Below the pieces are notes generated by a model. The model saw only the letters and a list, made by a program, of their open reading frames with translations. It searched no databases and was not told the origin of the DNA. From Chloroflexota bacterium (GTDB lineage: Bacteria > Chloroflexota > UBA6077 > SHYK01): DNA of 42,846 nt. The stretch covers positions 1 to 42,846 of the forward strand of contig JACQOR010000054.1 of assembly GCA_016202435.1 (NCBI GenBank), written 5' to 3'. The translations under genes and the position numbers were made by a program. Positions 32,982-42,846 of the stretch are shown here, in pieces (within the stretch, counting starts at the first letter, position 1; every line of letters begins with the position of its first letter).

Positions 32982-33361
32982 CGACAGGGCTCTGACCTCC
33001 AGTTACTGCTGCGGTCCGAGCAAGGGTGCGCGGGCTAAGAGCCTGGACCTTCCCTGGGCATGGTCTGCTCGTCAAGGTTCTCGAGGCTCGGCGCGCCGTC
33101 AACGGTCTCGCCCTCGTCACTTGAAGATCCGTCCCGCGCCCCCGCGTCCTCTGTGGCCGGAGTCGTGGGGATTCCGCCGAGTCGCGGAATGCCTGTAACT
33201 GGGCCACCCAGGCTGCGTGCGCCCCTCTCTTCGACGGATTCTTGGACTCACGAGTATGACGCGAACGGGGTCTTCTCGCCAGCGGTGACTTGTTTCCGGG
33301 CACCTCAATCCATGCCGCGAACGCCCGCAAGCGGTTGGACGAGACGGGGGCTCCCGTTGCC
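32982..33361. other. Gene-poor gap between the DUF72 gene and a lipoprotein
   Basis: 380 bp on which neither strand has a frame I trust. Short open frames are Arg/Ser/Pro-rich, typical of GC-driven shadow frames. A minus-strand frame gives SKRGAHAAWVAQLQAFRDS, which looks somewhat protein-like, but I see no start signal, conserved motif or sensible length. I found no RNA gene or repeat. Confidence 0.5.
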
Positions 33362-33709
33362 CTACCAGTCGACGATCTGGACGGCCTGCAGCCCTGAAGG
33401 TGTCTCTCGGTAGCGAATGCGCACCTTGTCGGCGCCGGTCATGTGCTGGCGCAAATGCGAGGCCGTGTTCGGGTGCACGGGGTCCAGGGCAACATCCGGA
33501 CTTACGGCGAACCGGATGGTCGCGCCGTCGTCGGTGCGGAGAACGACTGCGTCGGCGAACGACAGGTTCTGGCTCTGGACTTCCAGGAGGATGCCCTGAG
33601 CTTCCCGGAGTTCGTTGGGCTGAGAGCAGGCTGCCAGGATGACCAGCGCGGCGGTGGCTGCGAGGGCGAGAAGTCGCCCCTGGCGTTTGGGCTCGGCCTT
33701 TGCGCTCAT
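33362..33709 (-). CDS. Small lipoprotein, unknown function
   Basis: 115 residues from the ATG at 33709. A basic N-terminus and hydrophobic segment (LLALAATAALVILAAC) end in a lipobox cysteine. The mature part has beta-rich text such as GILLEVQSQNLSFADAVVLR and DGATIRFAVSPDV, ending GLQAVQIVDW. Such short lipoproteins often bind ligands or metals, but no family is recognised. It is 73 bp downstream of the redoxin lipoprotein, in the same direction, and likely cotranscribed. Confidence 0.72.
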   Translation of the reverse strand: MSAKAEPKRQGRLLALAATAALVILAACSQPNELREAQGILLEVQSQNLSFADAVVLRTDDGATIRFAVSPDVALDPVHPNTASHLRQHMTGADKVRIRYRETPSGLQAVQIVDW

Positions 33710-33782
33710 CCTGGGCGTGTCCCGAGGGCGGGAGAGGAACGAGGCAAGACCACTGACGCTCAAGCGCCGTCGGCAGAGGAAC

Positions 33783-34688
33783 CTACGGAAAAAGCGGCTC
33801 GAGCGATTGCTTGACTTCTTCAGTGACGATGCTGCCCTCGAACTTGTCGACGAGTCGGCCGTCTGGCCCGACGACGAAGAGCCATGGCTCGCTCGGGAGG
33901 CCCCACTCCCGCACCGCCGGCACGACGTCCATGCTCGCGTTGGGTCTGCCATCCTGATAGATCTCGACGTGGATGTAGTTTGCTCGATCCTGGTACTGGT
34001 TGCGCAGAGATTGGAGAGCCTCAAGGCTCGGCCCGCAGAGCCGGCTGGTGCAGAATCCGGGGGTGGCGAACACCACGACGAGAGGCTTGCGCTCCTGAAT
34101 CGCGTCGGCGATCGATAGCCGGTAGAGACCGGGATCAGCCGGACGAGCAGAGGAGAACTTCTCGATCTCCGCGGGAGTGGTTCCGGTTAGTGTGCGGCTC
34201 GCCGGCACCGGGGCACCGACCGAGGGGGTGGAGCTTTTCTCTTTGACCTCGAAGCTGAGTCGCAGCTCCGTGCTGGGCTTGCCCGGTTCGGTCACGTGAG
34301 CTGCCACTCCCCAGGGGCCGGCTTCATCGAAATCGGCGCGCGCGACGTAGGCCCCGCGGCCAGTGGCTCCGGGCGCTTCCAGGTAGCGCGTGGAGGCCTG
34401 CCCCCGGAGCTGCGCCTGGTTTGCTCCGGTGACCTTGAAGAAGGCCAGGTCAACGGTCGCGTTGCTGACGAGGCTGTTGTCGGGCGCAACCAGTACGAGC
34501 AGGAAACGCTGGTTGCGGCCCACCGACAGGTCGGTGGAGGGCAGGAGGCCGGTGACGTTCTCAGATCCGGACGGCTGCTGCTGGAGGATTCCGGTGTCAC
34601 CTGGCGGCGCCGACGGCTGGGAACACGAGGCAAGCATCAGAACCGACAGAAAAAAGATCGCGGAAGGAAAGGTTGATGAACGATTCAC
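33783..34688 (-). CDS. Thioredoxin-fold (peroxiredoxin-like) lipoprotein
   Basis: 301-residue predicted lipoprotein. The signal ends in LMLASC (lipobox). Residues 45-150 form a beta-rich domain with GRNQRFLLVLVAPDN and FKVTGANQAQLRG. The C-terminal domain is thioredoxin-like and carries VVVFATPGFCTSRLCGPSLE, followed by YIHVEIYQDG and WGLPSEPWLFVVGPDGRLV. The two cysteines form CX4C, not the CXXC of thioredoxins, and match the spacing of atypical two-cysteine peroxiredoxins such as BCP. Likely an extracytoplasmic redox protein. A CcdA-like protein near 1.2-2 kb could keep it reduced, but they are 32 kb apart. Confidence 0.8.
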   Translation of the reverse strand: MNRSSTFPSAIFFLSVLMLASCSQPSAPPGDTGILQQQPSGSENVTGLLPSTDLSVGRNQRFLLVLVAPDNSLVSNATVDLAFFKVTGANQAQLRGQASTRYLEAPGATGRGAYVARADFDEAGPWGVAAHVTEPGKPSTELRLSFEVKEKSSTPSVGAPVPASRTLTGTTPAEIEKFSSARPADPGLYRLSIADAIQERKPLVVVFATPGFCTSRLCGPSLEALQSLRNQYQDRANYIHVEIYQDGRPNASMDVVPAVREWGLPSEPWLFVVGPDGRLVDKFEGSIVTEEVKQSLEPLFP

Positions 34689-34719
34689 GCACGTGATCCT
34701 TAGAACGTGATGACCGTCC

Positions 34720-34751
34720 TCTTCCCGTCCCGCCGCAGCGGGAAGGGAAGA
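34720..34751. terminator. Hairpin between the Lhr helicase gene and the lipoprotein
   Basis: Arms 34720-34733 and 34738-34751 pair over 14 bp with one mismatch and a 4-nt loop. It lies just past the stop of the minus-strand helicase gene and ahead of the lipoprotein start. There is no U-run, so it is either a weak terminator or a processing hairpin. Confidence 0.5.
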
Positions 34752-34764
34752 GAGAAAGCAAAGC

Positions 34765-39027
<4,263 letters not shown>

Positions 39028-39129
39028 GGATGCGATTGTACGGGAGGGTGACTGTCGTGATTGAGGCGGCGCATCCCTTGATCCGGATCGGCTAAAACTA
39101 CGCACTTGATCGCTGTCCCAGGAGCAGCT

Positions 39130-40041
39130 TTGACCGCTGACCCCACTCCGCGTCTCGGAGCCGAGCCGTTGAGCAACGGCGGTGCCCGCTTCTTGGTCTG
39201 GGCACCCCGAGCCGATCGGGTTGACCTGCGCATCATAGGAGACCCGGAACGGGTCATCGCGATGGAGCCGCGGGAGCGGGGCTATTTCACCGTGATCGTA
39301 CGAGACGTTGTGTCAGGAACGCGCTACCGGTATCGGTTGAACGGCGCGGTTGAGCTGCCCGACCCGGCAGCCCGCCTCCAGCCGGAGGGGGTGAGCGGGC
39401 CCTCAGAGGTCGTCACGGACCAGTTCGACTGGACGGACGCCGGTTGGGTCCGGTCGGCGGCAAATCGCTACGTCATGCGCGAGATCAACGTGGGCAGCTT
39501 CACCCGTGAGGGGACCTTTGCGGCCATCATCCCGCGGCTTCCCGAGCTGAAGGCGTCCGGAATCAACGCCATTGAGCTCATGCCGATCAACGAGTTCGGT
39601 GGGCGGCGCAACTCGCCCTCGGACAGCCTTTTCCCCGTCTCCGTCCACAGCGACTACGGAGGGCCGGCCGGGCTGAAAGAACTCGTGAACGCCTGCCATC
39701 GCGAAGGCATCGCAGTCGCGCTCGACCTTCTTTTCACGGCAAGGGACCTGGGAAACTACCTCCTGGGGTTCGGACCGTATTTCTCAGACCAGCACGTCAC
39801 CCAGTGGGGTAGGACCCTGAATTTCGACGGTCCCGAGGGCGCTGAGGTCCGACGTCTTTTCATCGAAAGCGCGGTGCGGTTCGTCGAGGAGTTTCACATC
39901 GACGCGATCCGTCTCGATGGCGTCCACGCCATCATCGACTATTCCGTGCCTTCATTCGTTCAGGAGATTGGCGAGGCCGTGCAGGCTCGAGGCGCTGGGT
40001 TCCTGCCCGCCCACCCTGCCCCCTCGCCGCCCTCGCGTTAG
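39130..40041 (+). CDS. Truncated TreZ-like GH13 protein, probable remnant
   Basis: Similar to the N-terminal half of malto-oligosyltrehalose trehalohydrolase (TreZ, about 600 residues), but only 303 residues long. A beta-sandwich N-domain (ARFLVWAPRADRVDLRIIG) leads into the barrel (GSFTREGTFAAIIPRLPELK, IELMPINEFGGRRN). The GH13 region-I text LDVVYNH of the family reads LDLLFTA here, losing the substrate Asn/His. The region-II Asp is kept (FHIDAIRLDGVHAIID). After residue about 290 the sequence turns to unrelated text (LPAHPAPSPPSR). The acid/base Glu and stabiliser Asp are absent. The TTG at 39130 has AGGAG upstream. Catalysis seems impossible; a binding role or a pseudogene are the options. 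Confidence 0.7.
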   Translation: MTADPTPRLGAEPLSNGGARFLVWAPRADRVDLRIIGDPERVIAMEPRERGYFTVIVRDVVSGTRYRYRLNGAVELPDPAARLQPEGVSGPSEVVTDQFDWTDAGWVRSAANRYVMREINVGSFTREGTFAAIIPRLPELKASGINAIELMPINEFGGRRNSPSDSLFPVSVHSDYGGPAGLKELVNACHREGIAVALDLLFTARDLGNYLLGFGPYFSDQHVTQWGRTLNFDGPEGAEVRRLFIESAVRFVEEFHIDAIRLDGVHAIIDYSVPSFVQEIGEAVQARGAGFLPAHPAPSPPSR

Positions 40042-40328
40042 CGGGTTCGCCGGCCAGGCCGCTCCAGGCAACGACCGGCAATCCTTTGCGATGCGCGTTC
40101 AGACGCGCTTCATGGCGCCCGTCGCGGCGACGTGCCCTCATCATCCGAGGTCTCGTTGCACGTTTCGTTCCAGCCGGGTAGCATCGGAACGAATCTTGAC
40201 GTGTTTGAGACGCGGCCGGCGGCGGAAGCCGCGATGCATCTCGAGGACAGCGGCAAGAAACGATTTGGACGGTTCCGGGGCGAATAGCCACACAGGGCGA
40301 ACGATCAACCTAGGGCAGAGGAGGAGTC

Positions 40329-42713
40329 ATGCAAGCGGAAGAGGCACATCTTCACTGGGGTGAAGGCGTCGGGAGAATCGGGTCGCCACTCAAGCGCAAA
40401 GAGACGGAGCGGTTCGTCCAGGGAGTGGGGCAATTCGCAGACGACGTCAAGCTGCCGGGCCAGGCGTACACCGCGTTCGTCCGCAGTATCTACGCCCATG
40501 CCATGATCGCGATCGACCAGGAGTCGCTCGAGGCGGCACGGAAGATGCCGGGCGTCCTGGGTGTGTTTTCGGAAGCTGACTGGAAGACCGTGTTGGGCGC
40601 CAAAACCCAGTGGCCGCTCGTTTCAGGCAAGGTCCACCGTGTCGGGGAGCCGATCGCGGTAGCGGTGGCGGAGAGCCGCTACCAGGCACAGGACGCGGCC
40701 AATGCGGTGGTGGTTCAATACGATCCGCTGCCGCCAGTGTTGGACATGGAAAAGGCAATGCTGCCCGATTCTCCGGTGGTCCTCGAGGACCAATCGAGCA
40801 ACATCCTCCTGGAAACGCACTTCGAGAGCGAAGGCAAGCGTGTTGAGCAGCGGTTTGCGGAAGCGGACAAGGTCGTCAAGGCCCGGCTCCAAACGGCCCG
40901 GATTCTGACGGCTCCGATTGAGCCCAAGGCCATGGTGGCCAACTACGACCACTCCACCGGCGAAGTCACAATCTGGTCGTCGGCCGCCGGCGTCTACGCG
41001 GGACGTACGGCGGCGTCTCGAGCCCTCGGGATTCCCGAGACCAAGGTGCGCGTACATGCCGCTGACGTCGGAGGAGCGTTCGGTGCCAAAGGTGGGAGCG
41101 TCGGCGAGAATGAGCTGCTGCCCGTGCTGTCGAGGCATCTGCACCGGCCGGTGAAGTGGACGGAGATGCGGACCGACAACCTCGCCACGGCGGGCGCGGG
41201 GCGGGACCAGGTGCACGACATCGAGCTAGCGCTGCGCTCCGACGGTCGCGTGCTGGCGGTGCGGGACCGGTTCATGGGAGATACCGGCACGAACGCGGGC
41301 TTCGATCCCTCGGTCTCCGCCACGTTCCTCTACCTGACCGGTCCCTATGACATCCAGGACTACAAGCAGGACTGCTACACGATCCTCACGAACAAGAGCC
41401 CGCACGCTGCGATCCGGGGGATTGGCAAAGCAGACGCGGCCTTCTGCATCGAGCGCATGCTGGACATCGGGGCGCGCGAGCTGGGCATAGACAAAACCGA
41501 GATCCGTTTCAAGAACCTGGTCCCCGAGGACAAGTTCCCCTACCTGACCGCGACCGGCGCGACGTTGGACAGCGGGCGGTACGCGGAGTGCCTGAAAATG
41601 GCGATGGACCTGGCGGGTTACGACGACCTCCGCAAAGAGCAGCAGGTGCTCAACCGGCAGCGTCCTACGATCAAACGCGGGATCGGAGTATCTTTCTGCA
41701 TTGAGCCCACCGGCGCGGCTCGTCGGGGAAACGGGGGCGGATGGGGCGCGTGCCGGGTCAAGGTCGAGCTGTCCGGCGTGATCAGCGCCTATCCGGGTGG
41801 AGGCCAGAACGGGCAGGGCCATCAGACGACTGTCGCTCAGATCGTGGCAGATCGGCTGGGTTGCTCCCCAGACAGCGTCCATGTCACCGACGGCGATTCC
41901 CTGGTCACGCCCTACGGAGGAGGGCCGGGCAGCAGCCGTACCTCGCAGACCGTCATGCCGGCTGTGCTGGTCGCGGCTAACCGTCTCAGGGACAAGATCC
42001 TGCGCATCGCGGGGCATCGGCTTGGCGTGGACCCGAGCAGCCTGCGGATCGAGGGAGACATCATCCGCGGGGCCGAGCGCCAGATCACGATGCGGGAGAT
42101 CATCCAGATCGCGTACCAGGACGTCGACCGCCTGCCTCCGGGCGAGGAGCCGGCGCTGGACACCACTGGCTACTTCATCAATGAGAATCACGTCTACGAC
42201 CGGGATGAGCTGGGACGGCGCAACGAGTTCTCCACGTACCCGTATGACGCGGTCGTGTGCGTCGTGGACGTGGACACGGAAACCGGACAAACAGAGGTTT
42301 TGAAGTACGTGAGTGTGCACGACTGTGGGAACATGCTGAATCCGCGGATCGTGTTCACCCAGCATCTTGGCGCCACTGCCCAGGGAATCGGGTACGCCCT
42401 TTACGAAGAGGTCAAGTACGACGAAGATGGCAAGCTGCTGACCGGGACTTTCATGGACTACCTGATCCCAACCGCGAACGAGATGCCGCCCTTCGTATTC
42501 GGGCACATGGAAACTCCCACCCCAACCACGCCGCTGGGAGCCAAGGGCGCGGGGGAGACCGGGACCATCAGCGGGCCCATTGCGATCGGCAGTGCGATCG
42601 AGGATGCCCTCGACGGGCTGCTGCCGCCGAGCCCGCCGTACACCCCGGAGCGGGTGTTGAAGGCGATCCAGGAAGGTCGAACGATTCCGGTGGAAGCCGT
42701 CGCTCGCGGTTGA
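40329..42713 (+). CDS. Xanthine dehydrogenase/CoxL-family molybdenum hydroxylase large subunit
   Basis: Molybdopterin-cytosine-dinucleotide-binding large subunit of the xanthine oxidase/CO dehydrogenase superfamily, 794 residues. The N-terminal domain starts PLKRKETERFVQGVGQFADDV. Later come VGGAFGAKGG, IRGIGKADAAFCIERMLD, PGGGQNGQGHQT, GPGSSRTSQTV and the catalytic base E743 in GAKGAGETGTISGP. The form-I CO dehydrogenase loop (AYxCSFR) is not present, so this is not a typical CoxL. The common YRGAGRPE text is replaced by AIRGIGKADA. The medium FAD and small 2Fe-2S subunits are not seen upstream and may lie elsewhere. AGGAGG precedes the ATG. A UbiD-family gene follows, suggesting aromatic-acid metabolism. 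Confidence 0.9.
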   Translation: MQAEEAHLHWGEGVGRIGSPLKRKETERFVQGVGQFADDVKLPGQAYTAFVRSIYAHAMIAIDQESLEAARKMPGVLGVFSEADWKTVLGAKTQWPLVSGKVHRVGEPIAVAVAESRYQAQDAANAVVVQYDPLPPVLDMEKAMLPDSPVVLEDQSSNILLETHFESEGKRVEQRFAEADKVVKARLQTARILTAPIEPKAMVANYDHSTGEVTIWSSAAGVYAGRTAASRALGIPETKVRVHAADVGGAFGAKGGSVGENELLPVLSRHLHRPVKWTEMRTDNLATAGAGRDQVHDIELALRSDGRVLAVRDRFMGDTGTNAGFDPSVSATFLYLTGPYDIQDYKQDCYTILTNKSPHAAIRGIGKADAAFCIERMLDIGARELGIDKTEIRFKNLVPEDKFPYLTATGATLDSGRYAECLKMAMDLAGYDDLRKEQQVLNRQRPTIKRGIGVSFCIEPTGAARRGNGGGWGACRVKVELSGVISAYPGGGQNGQGHQTTVAQIVADRLGCSPDSVHVTDGDSLVTPYGGGPGSSRTSQTVMPAVLVAANRLRDKILRIAGHRLGVDPSSLRIEGDIIRGAERQITMREIIQIAYQDVDRLPPGEEPALDTTGYFINENHVYDRDELGRRNEFSTYPYDAVVCVVDVDTETGQTEVLKYVSVHDCGNMLNPRIVFTQHLGATAQGIGYALYEEVKYDEDGKLLTGTFMDYLIPTANEMPPFVFGHMETPTPTTPLGAKGAGETGTISGPIAIGSAIEDALDGLLPPSPPYTPERVLKAIQEGRTIPVEAVARG

Positions 42714-42794
42714 GAGTGCCGGGGCAAACCGTCCCCCGGCCGAACGCACGACTTGGGGATGGCCGCGAAGAACGCAAGAAAAGGGGGACCGGCA

Positions 42795-42846
42795 GTGCAC
42801 TTTGAAGATCTCAGGGAGTTCATCGCCAAGGTAGAGGAGATAGGAG
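42795..42846 (+). CDS. UbiD-family decarboxylase, 5' end only
   Basis: The first 17 codons of a gene cut by the window edge. It begins GTG and reads VHFEDLREFIAKVEEIG, matching the start of UbiD-type prenylated-FMN (de)carboxylases (typically M-x-DLREFI-x-x-L-E). A GGGGGACC sequence lies just upstream. It follows the molybdenum hydroxylase by 81 bp in the same direction. Too short to be sure; the identification depends on the N-terminal signature. Confidence 0.6.
   Translation, partial: MHFEDLREFIAKVEEIG

Noticed and set aside
32920-33330. 136-codon minus-strand frame in the gap after the DUF72 gene
   Set aside because: No start signal and no family match. The composition is Arg/Ser/Pro-rich as expected of GC-rich non-coding DNA.

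Overview
The window is 42.8 kb of GC-rich bacterial chromosome (well above 60 % by eye). It is densely packed with genes on both strands. It holds no rRNA, tRNA, CRISPR array, insertion sequence or prophage that I could find. The gene content suits a free-living soil or water bacterium. Taxonomy is inference only. GAAC-N4-GTTC LexA boxes, GTG/TTG starts, a CX4C redoxin lipoprotein and small one-helix membrane proteins fit an uncultivated Chloroflexota-like or Actinobacteria-like lineage, and no marker gene settles it.

Layout: (1) 0-3.7 kb: a leucine-dehydrogenase-type amino acid dehydrogenase, then a minus-strand block with a CcdA-like membrane protein, an unrecognised protein and an SplB-like radical SAM protein. 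The radical SAM gene has a near-consensus promoter holding two LexA-type operators. (2) 3.8-6.1 kb: an AmtB ammonium channel, a possible 28-residue membrane peptide, a strong hairpin and a decayed ThiO/DadA-like FAD oxidase. (3) 6.2-11.3 kb: a cofactor and tRNA-modification run in one direction (mnmA, larE, coaX, coaBC, folE, folK), mostly with overlapping or near-contacting ends. (4) 11.4-16 kb: a small one-helix membrane protein inside a hairpin-rich stretch, a complete fixABCX electron-transfer flavoprotein operon, and a HAD phosphatase. (5) 16.1-23.9 kb: a LysM/NlpC-P60 cell-wall hydrolase, a perfect 21-bp inverted repeat, divergent argH and argG, an ABC exporter, a BON-domain protein and a small membrane protein. 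(6) 24-28.2 kb: a class A penicillin-binding protein, a small basic protein, a short-chain dehydrogenase and an RmlC-type epimerase. (7) 28.3-33 kb: non-homologous end joining (ku, ligD) plus a DUF72 protein, with repeat-rich DNA between ku and ligD. (8) 33.4-39 kb: two lipoproteins (one with a peroxiredoxin-like fold) and a large Lhr-type helicase. (9) 39.1-42.8 kb: a truncated, motif-deficient TreZ-like protein, a molybdenum hydroxylase large subunit, and the first codons of a UbiD-family decarboxylase.

DNA repair recurs here: a LexA-controlled radical SAM protein, Ku/LigD and Lhr. No single unit in the window is clearly a new multi-gene system. The strongest unusual signals are the double LexA operator, the truncated TreZ-like protein, the structured leader with its small membrane protein ahead of fixA, and the tiny ORF after amtB.
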